A stretch of 64,000 bases of DNA from Bettongia penicillata ogilbyi (GCA_023548195.1 JAJHZJ010000335.1:4902967-4966966); one strand, 5' to 3'. Shown: positions 1-12,535, counted from the first letter of the stretch. Notes: generated from the sequence alone by a model not told the origin. Numbers and translations are program-made.

Positions 1-292
1 AACCTCTTGGCTCTGGCAAAGGCCCTGCCTGCACACGGCTGCCTCACAACGCAATGTTGTTTCTCTCCTAGTAAGCACAATTCTTCACTGGAAAAATGAC
101 AAGGCCTCATGATCACTGATGGTTTCAGCACGGGCTGCCCAGTCCAAACCTGGGGTGCAAATGATTCTCAACAGCATTGCCTTGTTTGGCCCTGAGAGGG
201 CCTAATCCTGGGACTCTGGACTCCAGGGAGCACCGTGGCCCAGTGAGCCTCAGTTAAGAAACAGTCATCTGTCTGCCTCCTTCTGAGCAGAC

Positions 293-417
293 CTGACAGC
301 CTCAAGCCTGGGAAAGTCAGGCCCAATTTCAATGACTTCCCATTCTTGGTTACTTGGTGGCAGAAAGGGTTCCTCCATGGGTGGGCTTTGGGTGGGCACC
401 ATTCTACACAGATTTTC
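293..417 (-). other. Weak candidate coding exon
   Basis: Product not recognised. On the minus strand a pyrimidine-rich stretch ends in a plausible splice acceptor (AG at 419-418). An open frame follows for about 125 bases up to a mediocre donor (CAG/GTCTGC at 293/292). The frame reads roughly residues PTQSPPMEEPF then EWEVIEIGPDF, with unremarkable codon use. The same frame stays open to about 265. No repeat signature is visible here. A chance open frame is quite possible; nothing else in the window supports a gene. Confidence 0.12.
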
Positions 418-1004
418 CTGGATGACCAAGAAGGAAAGAAGGAACAAGAGAAGCATTTGTTTTTTTGATCCTTCTGTTTTGTGAACTTATAAAACGGTGT
501 GAGGTTATTGGTTTTAAGATAATGATAACATGAGTTTCATAACATGTCTGTTTCTCCTTCCAGGAAATTGTAAACGAAGTAGCTGATAATCTCAGTAATA
601 AATCAGTTCAGTTGGTCGGTTCAGGGCTAATGAGGCCAAGGTCATGGACACCAGTCTTAGGGAACTATTTATATAGAGTTTCCCCATGTTCCATGGCCAC
701 AAACCACACCTTTCATCTTGTACATGTATATAGGTGAGCAGAGTGTGGCTAATTCATACCAGGTGCTAACATGCACCCTGTCACAATCAAGTTGGAGCGC
801 CATCTTTCCAAATGGAGGTTAACCCCACAGTCAATGGTTCTTTTCTGAAGGAAGGTGGTGAGGAAGGAGAGTTGTTTTAGACCTAGGATTTGGCCCCCAC
901 CCCTCTCCCCAAGATTTCTAAGCTCTCAGTAATTTCCAGTCTTAAGAGTGTCGAGGGACACCAACATGGGGAGGGGCACCACTTAAATGGACCTCAGAGG
1001 GTAG

Positions 1005-1135
1005 CCAATATAATCCTCTCATTTTCTACATGAGGACACTGATCCTATGAGAATTAAGTATGTAATGTAAAATGTAATTCAGGTGCAAAGATTCAAGAAT
1101 CAGCGCTCTTCCCACTGTCACACACTGCCTCCCTT
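1005..1135 (-). repeat. MIR-type SINE relic
   Basis: The plus strand shows the reverse complement of the CORE-SINE body. The degraded 'fraction of genome below detection' stretch (cctctcattttctacatgag) is followed by a decayed 'track of the gcaaag' segment and 'cagcgctcttcccactgtcacac'. Heavily diverged, with no flanking duplication visible. Confidence 0.55.
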
Positions 1136-1139
1136 GATG

Positions 1140-2395
1140 GGAGTGAAGATTTGGATTTTTAATAACTCTAATGCTGACAGCCCTACAATTCTGTCTTCGG
1201 AGCAGCTGCTCTGTGCTCAGGGCCAGACAAAAACACACCTTCTATGAGGAAGGCACATTCTCAGAAAGACACAGAGCAGGCATTCTCCCAAGTGCAGAAT
1301 GGCTACAAAGGAGCTTGATCGCCTTCTCCTTCACTTCTTAAGCAGATCAAGAGGCCACAGACCCTAGCTAGCCAGCAATAGGGCTCTGGCACCCATGGGA
1401 TCCATGGGAGTCGGTGCTCTAGAAGGCTCTGGGGGGGCATTCCTCTCTGCCAGAGGCAATGGCAATGCTGGGTCATGCTAGAGTGGCCCCTCTTCCCCTG
1501 GGTATCATGCACTGTCCTCGAGGCCTCAGCCCCATCTTTGCTTCGCATATACAGGCTCTGCCTGTTAAGACAAACATGTGTGATCTGAAGCCTATGAAGA
1601 TCTGTTCTCAGACCTGGTCTCACTGCTACCTTCCTGGGGTCATGAAATGACACGCATTCCAAGCAGCTCAGGAGCTAACCCCTTCTGCCCTGTAACAGTG
1701 TGCATTGTCAATCAGTCCTCTCAGACTGCCACCCAGCAATACCTCAGTGCACTGCTGAGAGGTGAACCCCATTAATATTGATGAGATGCAGCTCATTAAC
1801 CTCATTTTATGTTTATTTACAACCATTCTTCTCATATGCTAATAAGTGACACTGGCCCTTCAAACTACCCCCCCACCCCCATTTGCCAGCATCTCCTTGG
1901 CAGACTCCTGTCCCTTGAAACAGACGTTTGCAGTGAGGGATGGAAGCCAAATGGAGAGAAAGCAGCAGAGAGGACGAAAACGATGTGAAAAGAATGTCTG
2001 CAATGTAATGGGGGGAGAAGCCCAGCTGCAAGGCCCACTGGGTGGCGGGGAGGTTGGGTTACACACGCTCATTGAGTTCCACCAAGGGACAAAAAGAATC
2101 CTGAAGGGGATGAAGAAGAAGCCCTGTGAATGGATTGGGGGATGCTGGGACTGGAGGGGAGGGAGGTAGGGAAGACACCCAAAGGTGTTGTGGGGACTTG
2201 GTAGCCCCTTTCTGGTCTAGTACCTCTTCCTCCCAGAGGATAAGAAATGGATTCTTGTAAGTGGTATTTGGAGGCTCCCAACGTGCTACTGAAGCCTCAG
2301 CTTTGTCCAAGGAAAGCATGCCACATGAGCTAATACTGGCAAAGTTAGAAAAAAATCAGAAGCTGATTCCTCACAATTTACCTTTGTGGAAACAA
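1140..2395. other. No recognised feature
   Basis: Unique-looking DNA. The open frames here are short and overlap on both strands, as expected by chance. A G-rich stretch lies at 1985-2165. Nothing supports a gene. Confidence 0.5.
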
Positions 2396-2490
2396 CTGAA
2401 ACAAACCAGTGAATGAAAAAGCCCAAACAGTAAATACTCAGCATGTGCCAGCCGCTGCCCAAACCAATGAAGATATAAACACAAGGAAGC
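2396..2490 (-). repeat. L2 or MIR 3'-end relic
   Basis: Contains the reverse complement of an L2-type 3' end: 'cagtgaatga', then 'cagcatgtgccag', then a 'gatataaacacaaggaag' segment. Short and diverged. Confidence 0.35.
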
Positions 2491-2499
2491 AAACAGCAG

Positions 2500-4665
2500 T
2501 AAGTGCTACAGTGCCCAGCTACGCAGGACTATTCATTAGAGCACCAGATTGGAGGTGGAATCGGTAGCTATGGAGCATGGAAGGGAGATAAAGGAAATTG
2601 TAGGACAGAGAAAAATGACCTAGGACTCTGCCTCCTAGATCAGAGAAGACACAGAATAGTAGGGAATTTTAGAGATAAGTACTGTAGGCCACAGATCACG
2701 TCTGGGATGTCACCTTTCTCCAGGCTGGACACACTACAGGGTCTGTTGTCAATAAAAATGTTTCATAGCAGCCCTGCTCAACATTGCTTAGTGATTTGAG
2801 AACCGACTTTTAAGTTGACCTTTGAAATTCCATATCCATAGAAACAAACTGTTAATAACATGGAGGCAAAAGTATTTTGGGCATATAAATGATTATTGAT
2901 ATTAATAACAACAACATGGAAAATTCTTAAGCCTTTAAAAGCCAATTCCAACCCCCAACTGTCTTTGCTGTTGGCCACTTGACTTGACAGCTCAATCATT
3001 CCCTCCTGCCCACAGAGCCCACACCCTCTTTCCTTTGCCCCAAATTGGCTTCTTTTGGGAAGCTCTTTGAAGACTTCTACGCCTAAGGTGTACCTTTCCA
3101 AGTAAAGCTAAAAAGGCAGAAGAAAAAAGGAATCTTTCCCCTTTAGAGATTTAACCACATTCTATTTAAGTACAAAGGAGGCCTCCTAACTGCTGGATTT
3201 GATGTCTGAGTTGTTTGTCTTACTGAGATCATAAGCCCTTAGGGTGGGTCTGTGTTGTCTTTCAAGTTTTGTTGGAATTCAGTTCACTTTGTCAGCATTC
3301 AATGAATAATCAATAACAGTCTGCATTTTACCTAGGCTCAGTAATCAATACTTTGAGTTTGGGCCCAAATATAAACACCTCCCACCCCCGGAAACATATG
3401 TAGTTGTCCACTGACAAAAGGTTTTGCTCCTTCCTTCCTCCTCCCCAAATACGGTTTAAGAAATAGAAAGTACAAGGGCCCCAAAATTTTAACAGGCTTT
3501 TTGCACAGAAGAAGAGTGTAAGATGTGTAGAATGGCAAGACCCCTACTCAAATGGACTACTCAGAGGCATCTCAAAGAATAAACAGAAAGTCCTTTATTG
3601 GGTTCTTGCAGGGATTGGACCCCCCTCCAAGTGGATCGGAGGAGGGGAAGCATTTTACAGAAGCAGATGCACAGTTACATAGCAGAAAACCACAAACCCC
3701 CACCTTACCACTTTGGTCAAGAGCCTGAGTGAGCAGTTTTATTTTCAGAACTAAGAAAATGAGAGTCAGCGAAACTGGGGAGAGGGGTGACAGATGGTTT
3801 CACAACTTCAAGTTTCCCCATATCATATGATTTTGATAAACTGAGACTCAGGCCTTATGTCTGCTTTACTTTGGACCTAGGTCCCTGAGAAGTCTTCACT
3901 GACTTATCACAATTCACACAGAAAGGTCATTCTCTCTTCCCTCCTCAGCAGCCCGTTTGGTTGTAAAACTTGGAAATTTCACTAGGCCAAGCCTCTCTCC
4001 CTCCTCTCACTTTTCCATTGGATGACAAAGAGCTCCTTAGAGTCTCTGCAGGAGGAAGCAGCAATAGCCCTGGGGGGTTCTATTTATATAGCAAAGCTGG
4101 ACCCCATTGGGGACAAAATGTCAAGTCCTTGGGGAAGGGGATTCTTAAGAGGCCCCTTTCCACCATCCTGCCTTCCCCACTATGGTTCTTCCAGGGATGG
4201 AGAAAGAGCAGGTGAGTTCTGTAGGAAGCTCCCCTTCTCCAGGGGCTCCAGGGAAGATGGAGGGAATTGCCAGGAGCATACAAGGGCAGGGTGCGAGCTG
4301 GCCCCTCACCATGCCCAGCCCCAGGAAGCCCAGAGGGGACTAAGCTGGGTCTGTGGAACTAAAAGCAGACGTATAGGGAGTACTTTAGATAAATTAGATT
4401 TGGGGAGTCAATGTAGCAGCTTCTACTGAACTGTATAACATTGTAAAAAAACAAAACAAAACAAAAAACACTATTCTTTGATTGAATTTGATCTCAGTAC
4501 TGAAGATAAAATGTAGAACACAATTGTACCTCTGTTCTGATGGGGGACTTATCTAGAACTTTGTTCCTAAAACATCTTCACACTGGGCCTGATATCTACA
4601 CCTACTGTGGATAAAACATGTACTAGACACTGGAGTTTACAAAAATGACTAAAAATAATATTCCA
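2500..4665. other. No recognised feature
   Basis: Apart from a short A-rich stretch (about 4444-4470, caaaacaaaacaaaaaac) I see no repeat family, gene or RNA. Open frames at 2503-2799 and 4022-4429 have no recognisable motif or splice context and are probably chance. Confidence 0.45.
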
Positions 4666-4669
4666 TATA

Positions 4670-5115
4670 TATGTCTGAACATATCACTCCCCCACTCAAA
4701 AATCTTCAATAGCTCCCTATGGCCTTTCAGCCTGGCATTTAAAACCCTCTTTAAGTGGCTTCCACCTATCTTCCCAGATTGATTTCATTTTATCCCCTAT
4801 CATGTGCTCTACATTCCAGCCAAAGTGGCCCATTGTCTGGCTGTCCCCCAAACATGACACATTATCACCTGCCTTTCTGCCTTCTCCCAAGGTTCAGTTC
4901 AGATGCCACCTCTTATTCAGAAACCTTTCTTGAACCTCCAGGGGCAGCTGCTTTCTTCTAAAATTAATTAGGGATATATTCTATTCTTCCAGTAGAATGG
5001 AAGCTGTCTGAGATCAAGGACTGTTTCACTCTTGTCTCTGTGGCCTGGCCCCTAGCCTGGTGCCCTGTACAGTCCGTGTGTAATCAACATTTCTTGAACT
5101 GAAGAAAGAAAATCA
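4670..5115 (+). repeat. L2 LINE 3'-end fragment
   Basis: Typical L2 3' terminal sequence in order: 'tcttcaatagctccctatggc', a 'ttaaaaccctctttaagtggc' region, 'gttcagttcagatgccacctc', the 'agaatggaagctgtctgagatc' segment and a closing 'cctggtgccctgtacag' to 'aatcaacatttcttgaactga'. The translation corresponds to the very C-terminus and UTR of L2, with no intact frame. Confidence 0.8.
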
Positions 5116-7425
5116 GTCGTCTATCCATCTAGGGCTTACTTCTGGGAGAGAAGACAAACGTGTTCAGTTTGTAAGATTCCATAAGGAGACAGGAGTTACC
5201 AATGCTGGGACAGGAAGGGGAGAGGCCAGTGGGTGTGCCCATTTCCTCTGCCTCCCCAGGACTGGTGGGTTTTGCTAGCATTTTCCTGGGGGTACTCAGC
5301 ACATAGGAAGGAGGCTCAAGTGAAAAGTTAAGAGGTTGTAGCATCTATCCTTCTCTTTCATTATGATGAAGATGGGGCTTGCTCATGGGCACCTGTGTCA
5401 GGGTGGGGCAGGTCTTGAGCTGCTCTGAAAGTCCCACTCATAGATTAGCCCAGGATGGGGAGGAAGTCATGGTGAAGCAGAGCCAGTTAAGTTCACCCCT
5501 GGAGCTGGGTGTCACCATACCGTCCTCCAGTGGCACTGGGCATCATTAGCTTTGGTTTCCTAATAATAACTCATTTTAGCTTTAGGCTCCCTAAAGGCAC
5601 CACACAAATCAGAATATGATCAGTGCATAAGACAGTTACCAAAAAAAGTGCTGAGATATCTGAGGTGAGAGAGAGGGAATCAGAGGAGACTTTTTGGAGA
5701 TGGAAAAACTTGGGCTGAGCCTTTGAAGGTTTGACTTCAAATTTCCCCAAGTTCTATCATTCCTCTATTAAAAACAGATCAGTCAAGACTCTAAAAGGTT
5801 AAAGTATTTAATGGTCATATGCTAAGTAATGGAATTAGAGAGGAGATTCCTATATACGGCTCCTAGTCTAATGATGGAGTCGCTACCTTCTAAGCAAACA
5901 GATTTAGGCAGAACAGAGATGGGGTGAATGAGGTAATAAAGGTTTTTCCTTTGTATGGTAGACACCTGACAGACATTCAGTCTAGGGTTCTAAAACGTAA
6001 ATTCTGAGGGGAGAGGCTTTCAGTCATCCTGTCAAACTATAAAGATGCCCCCTCAGAAGAAGAAAAAGATCCAAGCCCAGATTTTCCACAAACTGTCTCC
6101 AAGTAACCAAGAACAATTCATGTTTCGTTGAGCAGTCATGGAAACTGACCACATCTTAAACTACTCATATGTGACGCTCAGAACCAAAGTGAGCAGGAAT
6201 TAGAGGCCGACGATTCAAAGAGACACAATCTAGAAAGTCTCTCCAACTAGCCCCTGGGTCTGTTCATCTCATCCAAAAGAGCGCTTGGGTGATTTCACAG
6301 CACAATGCCGCTCAGGGGCGTTTACTTCTGAGTGCTCAGGATGGAAATAATGTCATCAGGCTCCTGGTCTGCAGTGGGGCCATCCCAAAAGGAGCCTTGG
6401 CTTGGGAATCCACCCTGTTTCCCAAGAACTGCCTAGAAGAAGACTGCATGGTCTTCACTGATCATTTATTTTATTTTGTTTGTCAAATGCTTGACAAACT
6501 CACAACAAATGAATTTTTCCTTATTCTTTCTACCTAGGTCCCTGTTGGAATGAATCTTTGTGTCTAGTCTTCCGCAGAGATGGAGACAAGCTGCTGATAA
6601 GGGATGGAAACCCCACAAACTCAGCAACTACATCAGGTTCTAGGAGAATAGTTTGGTCTTAAAATGCGATGGTATCTTTAAATGTTAAGGAAGAGATCAA
6701 AACATAGATGTGTCTCATCTGACTTTCACCACAGATGCTGACCCACATGCTCACAGCTTCTCTAGGGTAAGAAGGCAAGAAGGGGAAAGGATGCCCACAG
6801 AATGCTTTTCTCCAGCAGACAGAACAGATCATAAAGGAGACTACAAAGTAATAAAGGGCCGGAAATTCAAGGGTGACGTTATGAGACCAAAAACATTTAT
6901 GGGAAGAAACATTTCCCATTTGTGTTACACAGGAAGAAGTATGAAAACTGCCTGTAAGACCTCGAACATAAGAGAAGGCTTCCTAGTAGCCTGCCAAGCT
7001 GAGGAAGAGGGAGGAGATGAAGGGGGGGACCCACAGAAATGGCCCCATCTTGGGTCCTGGTGATGGCTGGGATCAGGAAGGGCGACCCTGGTGTTTTCAT
7101 CTTGATAAATCAGCAGGGTTTGGCTACCCTCTCCTACCAAAGTAACTAGTTAGTGCAACAATCCAGATTCAGAAACAGAACAGATCTCTTTTTCCATTGG
7201 CAGGTAACCAAAGAAAATTTATTCTCCAATGAACAGTATAATAATATAATAAAAATAAGCCCATACTTATATCAAACTCCTTTCATGTGAAAGACTCAAA
7301 TTACCCTACCCACGTTATTCTGAATTCCCACTTTCCTGCCCTTCCAGCTCCCCAGCTGTGGGAGAGGAAGCAGGCTTCCTCCATGGAGGACAGGAGCATA
7401 GGATCACAGACCTTAGCAGTCAAGT
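5116..7425. other. No recognised feature
   Basis: About 2.3 kb in which I recognise no gene or repeat. The open frames (for example 6289-6537 and 6710-7063) are short and lack motifs or splice context. Confidence 0.45.
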
Positions 7426-7427
7426 AA

Positions 7428-7575
7428 TCCAATCCCCTTCCTTTACAGGAGAGGCACCTGAGGCCCACATATGTTAAGTGACTTGTCTGAGGGCCCACGG
7501 CTAGAAGCACAAAAGGCAAGATTTGAACCCAGGTCCTTTGACCCCAGAGTGAGTGCTCTTTCTCCCCAGCTGCCT
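7428..7575 (-). repeat. MIR-type SINE
   Basis: Reverse complement of the CORE-SINE: 'ctttacaggagaggcacctga', 'gttaagtgacttgtctgagg', 'gatttgaacccaggtccttt'. It explains the overlapping open frames here (7301-7815), which should not be read as genes. Confidence 0.75.
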
Positions 7576-8129
7576 CCCATATGGCTGGTTCCTCTGGGTA
7601 TGGCCCCCACAGGCAGCATGGCGGGTAGTAAACGAGGCCTCTCTGGGGTGTCAGTTCCTCTACACGTCCTGGCAAAGGCTTTGCTGAACCACTTCAAAAG
7701 CAGCCCAGCAAAGTTCTTCTGTCGGCAGCCTAATACGCTGCCAAGAGTGGGGCCACAGGCCAAAGAGAAGCATTCGGGGAGCAGGGGGAAGGTAAGGAAG
7801 GTGTTTTCCTCCTAGATATGAGGTTGAGAATCAGGCAGGCTGAGTCATTAACCCTTTTCACCCACTTTTCTACCGGTGGTGTTGTTAGCTCCGCTGTCTA
7901 CATAAGGCATACATTCTGAAGTTAAACTGCCTGCCCTCAGAATCTCAGACTCTTTGCTTCCCATCATGACAGAGCCCTCAGAAACCTAAGGATCGGAAGC
8001 TTGAAGACAGATTGTGGACAAGAGGGGCTGAGTTATAACAGTATAACATCAAACTAGAAGAGACCCTCTCAGGACAAGAATGCAGTGTAGACACTGCAAC
8101 AACAGTGTTCAGTATGGATGGGGATATAA

Positions 8130-8400
8130 GGGAATTTATCAAGAGTTTATTGTGTGTGAGGCACTAGGCCAAGCTGGAGAAATGAGCTTGTCCTCTTCTG
8201 GAATTGTGTGTTGTAGACTTCTATAACTGGATGTTATTAACGATGCGACTGAATATTGCTTATGCAGTGAGATTAAAATCAATGCAAGTCAACAAATGCT
8301 GTCTCCGTGGGCTCTGGAGATACAAGGATAGCATAAGACAGTTCCTACCTTTGAGGTGCTTGCAGCCTGGCACAGCAGGTAAATTATGGGCAATTACAAT
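8130..8400 (-). repeat. L2-type 3'-end relic, broken
   Basis: Pieces of a reverse-complemented LINE2 or MIR end: 'gtttattgtgtgtgaggcac', then 'gctctggagatacaaggata', then a 'cagttcctacctttgaggtgc' segment. Insertions and deletions separate the pieces. Confidence 0.45.
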
Positions 8401-8482
8401 GATAATTAAACTTTTAGGTTCAAAGGAGAAGACCAAAGGAAGGGCTAAGGGAAATTTAAGGGGGAAATGGTGAGTCTGATGT

Positions 8483-8540
8483 GTGCATCCATACGTATAT
8501 ACATACACACATATATACAGATGAGTGTGTGTGTGTAATG
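8483..8540. repeat. Imperfect TG/CA/TA simple repeat
   Basis: Alternating purine-pyrimidine run mixing ATAC, ACAC, TATA and a pure (GT)n block ending near 8537. Confidence 0.7.
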
Positions 8541-8699
8541 GCTTACATGACATTCTGCACAAGAGAATGCAAAGTAAACAGGAAATTCTTCTTTTCCTGA
8601 ACATTGCCAGCAGCAAGTACTACCCATGGATGCCCAGAAAGCATGCTCCAAGCAAGGAGAGGGAGATTTTCCAACAAGATCCCTGTTTTGAGGCCTGAA

Positions 8700-8935
8700 T
8701 AAAAATCTTAGCTTGCACTGATGTAGTTCCTAAGGTTAGTAAAGTGCTTCACGTGTCTCATTTTATTTGATTCTCACAACTACCCTAGGAGGTGGGTGCT
8801 ATTATAATCCTCCATGGACAGATCAGAAAACTAAGTCTGAGAGATGATGTGACTTTTCCAGAGTCACAGATCTAGCACCTGTCTGAGGTGGGATTTGGAC
8901 TTGGGTCATCTGACTCTAAGTCCAGCTGCCTCACT
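8700..8935 (-). repeat. MIR-type SINE
   Basis: Nearly full-length reverse-complement MIR: 'agtaaagtgcttcacgtgtc', 'ctcacaactaccctaggagg', the 'cagatcagaaaactaagtctg' box, 'ggatttggacttgggtcatc' and 'tccagctgcctcac' at the 5' end of the element. Confidence 0.8.
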
Positions 8936-9016
8936 TTAGAAGGAGAACTGGAAAACAATAACTCCATGATATGCACACAATATGTCACGCAGAAAAGATG
9001 GTTCATAAAGCTATCT

Positions 9017-9895
9017 ATAGCCATATGAAATCACTACTGATCAGAGAAATGCAAATTAAAACGACCTATCAAAAATGACAAATGTTGGAGGGCATGTGGG
9101 AAAACTAGGACACTAATGCACTGCTGGTGAAGTTGTGAACAGATCCAACCATTCTGGAGAGCAATTTGGAACTATGTGTAAAGGGCTATTAAACTGTGAA
9201 TATTCTTTGATCCAGCAGTGCTACTCCCAGGTCTATATCCTAAAGAGATTTTTTTAAAAGGGGGAGGAACCTATTCATACAAAACTATTTATAGCAGCTA
9301 TTTCATGGTGGCAAAGAATAGGAAACGGAGGGGATGCTCATAACTGGGGAATGGATGAACAAGTTGAGATATATGATTTTAATGGAATGTTACTGTGCTA
9401 TAAGAAATGATGAGCAGGATGCTTTCAGAAAAACCTGGAAAGACTTACATGAACTGATACAAAGTGAAGTGAGCAGAACCAGAACACTGCACACAGTAAC
9501 GGCAACATTGTAACAATGATCAACTGTCAATGACTTCGCTATTCTCAACAACACAATGACTGAAGAAAATTCCAAGATAACTCAAGATAAATCATGATCC
9601 ACTTCCAGAGAAAGAACTGATGGAGCCTGAACGCAGATCAAAGTATACTATTTTTCATTTTGTGTCTTTTTTCATGGTTTATTTTTCCTTTGGATCCGTG
9701 TCTTCTTTCACAACATGACTAATATGGCAATATATTTTGCATGATTGCACATGCATAACCTACATTAAATTGCTTACTGTCTCAGGGAGGGGGGAAGTGA
9801 GGAAGAAAATTTGGAACTCAAAAAAATTTTTTAAATGAATGTCAAAAATTGTCTTTATATGTAACTGGGGGAAAATAAAATATTTTTAAAAAGAA
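9017..9895 (+). mobile_element. 5'-truncated L1, ORF2 end and 3' UTR
   Basis: Marsupial-type L1 3' terminus. It starts inside the ORF2 C-terminal coding region ('gctatctatagccatatgaaa', 'agagaaatgcaaattaaaac') and has a small internal deletion. It continues through 'catgaactgatacaaagtgaag' and the UTR segment 'cacaacatgactaatatggc'. It ends in 'gaaaatttggaactcaaaa', then an A-rich tail near 9895. No open frame remains. Its final roughly 70 bases resemble the ends of the HAL1 elements elsewhere in the window. Confidence 0.88.
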
Positions 9896-10225
9896 AAGGT
9901 GATTTAACTATTTCAGAGTGTAAAGTAAAAAGTTTCAGAAAAGAAGGGAAAAACCTCATCAAAATAGCCAACACCTCTCTTTGGGAGGTTTGGAACCATT
10001 TGGTGATGATCTTACCTTTTAAGCCCCATTAGATGTCTATTCTGGGGAAAAAATATCTAAACTGTTAAGACTGAGAAGTGATTTTCTTCTAAATACACAC
10101 TAATCTTTATAAGTTAAAACTTCATGTCCTATGAAGTTTCATTAATTGGTCTTCACTCACACATATTCTTAAATTTTTAATGTTTCACCGATTTTTTCGG
10201 ATCACTCTAATTTATGAACATTCTT
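9896..10225. other. No recognised feature
   Basis: AT-rich sequence between two L1-derived pieces. It could be further L1-derived UTR, but I cannot place it. Confidence 0.4.
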
Positions 10226-10229
10226 CTTC

Positions 10230-10555
10230 TCTCTCCCCGTCTAATGATCCTTTACAACAACAACAACCCCCCAAAAACCAAAAGACTAGCTGAGGAAAAA
10301 AATGGCCATTTTATCAGCTGAGTTGAACAGTATATGCAGTGTTCCACAACCATAGTCTTCCACCTCTGAAAATGAGGGGAGTACGCACCTTCTTGGGAAC
10401 CAAAGCTGATCACCACAATTACACAGGGTTCATTTTGTGTTGTTTCCACTTACACGGTTGTAGTCATTGCATATATCTTTCTTCCCCGGAGCTACCTCAC
10501 TTCGCATCAGTTCATATAAATGCTCTTCTGTGCTTCTCTGAATTAATGTAATCAA
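10230..10555 (-). mobile_element. L1-type 3'-end fragment, first part
   Basis: Reverse complement of a marsupial L1-related 3' end: 'atatgcagtgttccacaacc', 'cagttcatataaatgctcttc', then 'gtgcttctctgaattaatg'. The continuation expected after this ('tcatttcttacagcgcaat'-like) is not adjacent. It appears about 0.7 kb away at 11270, so the copy is split. Confidence 0.7.
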
Positions 10556-10714
10556 TAAGTATCGTGATTGTGTGTCCTTCCATGGATTTAGCAGTAAGAA
10601 GAAAAAGACAAAGTGAAGTGGTCTCCGCCCTCTCTACGGAGGAGAAAAACATGCTCGGAAACACAGCACAGATCCAGATCTAAATCTCTTCTTATCTGTC
10701 TATGTATCTGGTTG

Positions 10715-11250
10715 GGGGAGGAGGGAAAGGAATGGGCGAGTGCCAGGATGGAGGATTTGGGAAAGGCTTTCCTGTAGAAGATGAGTCTGGAAGGAAAATG
10801 GGGATCCTGAGAGGCAGAAGTGAGGAGGGAAGGTATTTCGGGCAAGGGAGACAGCCAGTGCAAAGGTGTGCTGAATTCGAGGAGCAGTAAGTAGGTCAGT
10901 CTGACGGAGGAGTCGAGAGTGTGTAGGTGTGTAATATGTGATAAAGATGGGAAGATAAGTTGAGTCAGGGGGCAAAGAACTTTCCGTTCCAGACGGAGTT
11001 TACATTTAATCCTTAAGGTGATGGAGAGATACTGGAATGTAGGGGAGTGACATGTCAGATCTGCTCTTTAGGAAAATCTCCTTGGCAGTTCTGTGGCGCA
11101 TGGCTGCTGTTGTTATTGGTGGATGGATTTGAGTGGGAAGAGACTTGACAGGGAGACCAACCAGAAGGCTATTCTAATAATCTAGGTGAGAGGTGATAAG
11201 GACCTGAACTACAGTGGTGGTTGGTTGTTATGACTGGAGAAAAGTGGAGA
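10715..11250 (-). mobile_element. L2-type LINE fragment lying between two L1 pieces
   Basis: The plus strand reads as reverse-complement L2: 'gggaaaggctttcctgtagaag', 'gggagacagccagtgcaaagg', 'ggagtgacatgtcagatctg', 'gaccaaccagaaggctattc', 'taatctaggtgagaggtgat'. These correspond to the L2 ORF2 C-terminal coding part in reverse. Frames are broken, so the open frames at 10588-10975 are debris of this element. Confidence 0.75.
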
Positions 11251-11269
11251 GATGGGAAGATTCTTCACA

Positions 11270-11415
11270 GTCACCATTTCTTACAGCACATTAACATTCA
11301 ATTACATTAATGTACTATGACTTCATTTGGCAAATGATAGGCATCTACTTTGTCTCTCATTCTTTCCTACCACAAAAGGTGCTAAGGATATTTTGGCAAT
11401 CACCATTTTAAATAA
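11270..11415 (-). mobile_element. L1-type 3'-end fragment, second part
   Basis: Continues the piece ending at about 10555: 'caccatttcttacagcacat', 'tcaattacattaatgtacta', 'gataggcatctactttgtct', 'cctaccacaaaaggtgctaa'. In intact copies this follows directly after the 'cttctctg' segment, so the two pieces are probably one insertion. Confidence 0.68.
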
Positions 11416-12440
11416 CCAGGTTTAAAAAATACACATCTTAGATAGGATAAAAATTGAGAAGAAGCATTATCCACCTTGCCATCAAACATGTGCCTCATCT
11501 TATGATTAAACCCATAAAGTTTGTGGGACCTAGAATTGGCATGTTTATCCCTCATGTTTCTAGGCAAGAGAAAAATGAAACTATTCTAAGACAGCTAACA
11601 TAATTGTTCTTAAAGAGTATCCCAAAGAGTTACCCAGTCTCTCCACTTGTGGTTCAAGGTACCACTACAGAAAACCTCTCTCAGATATACAGTCTGTAAA
11701 AATATAGCTTTGAGTAGTGAAGATGGCATATCAGGGGCTTCTCATCTTACCCTGCATATCTAAACCACCAGGTCAGGCCAGTGCTACCTCAGTTTCACTG
11801 GGACCCTACTTCTTGGGTGCTCCTTAGCAACCAAGTATCATCAGTTCATGTTTGAGAAGGCATAAGCAACATTAGTTCTAAGTTATAATACGAAGTTGGC
11901 TTTTGGCTTCAGAAAGAGAAGGGAACTTTGGGTACGGCAGGTGGTAAATGCTGGTGAATGTACTGGAACGCCCAAAAGCACTAAAATTAGAAAGGAAAAA
12001 AAATCTGCCTGACTCGGGGATTAGCTTAGTGTAGATTCTCTTTCAAATGGAAGCCAAAACACCTATTACATCACCCTGGCCGGCCTGCTTTTAATGGTCT
12101 GCAGACTTCAATGAGGCAAGTATCTTCTGAAGCTTTGAAGGAAGATAAAAAGGGGGCATTTCAAGTCCTTAAAACAACTGACCTCTCCAGGATTTCTCAC
12201 AACAATGTGTGTATTTTTCCCCTTGACTGAGAGTAAAAGAAAAGGAAAGCCAACAGCAATTGGGGCTGGAAATGAGACCAAGGTTCATGGTTGCGACTCT
12301 GTCAGAGTGGGAACTGAACCTAGCCTCAAGCCTCCCTAGTTCTTTTAGCACCTGACATGCCCCAGTCACTTGAGGGGACCACAAAAGGCTCCTAAGACAC
12401 AGACCTGGGAGGGCCTGTGGCAATCACAGCTAGTCTACAC
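11416..12440. other. No recognised feature
   Basis: About 1 kb without a repeat family or coding signal I can identify. The open frame at 12169-12423 has no recognisable domain. Confidence 0.4.
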
Positions 12441-12535
12441 CCTGCAGATGACAGGTGAGGAAACCAAGGCCCAGAGAGCTTAGGAGATGTGCCCAAGAGA
12501 GCGAGGCAGATCCAGCGGTCGGATCCTGGAGCTTT
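12441..12535 (-). repeat. MIR-type SINE fragment
   Basis: Short reverse-complement MIR core: 'gcagatgacaggtgaggaaac', 'ccagagagcttaggagatgtg', 'gatccagcggtcggatcctg'. Confidence 0.6.

Noticed and set aside
7301..7815. Overlapping 106-124 codon frames on both strands
   Set aside because: They span a MIR SINE and its flank, with no motif and no splice context.
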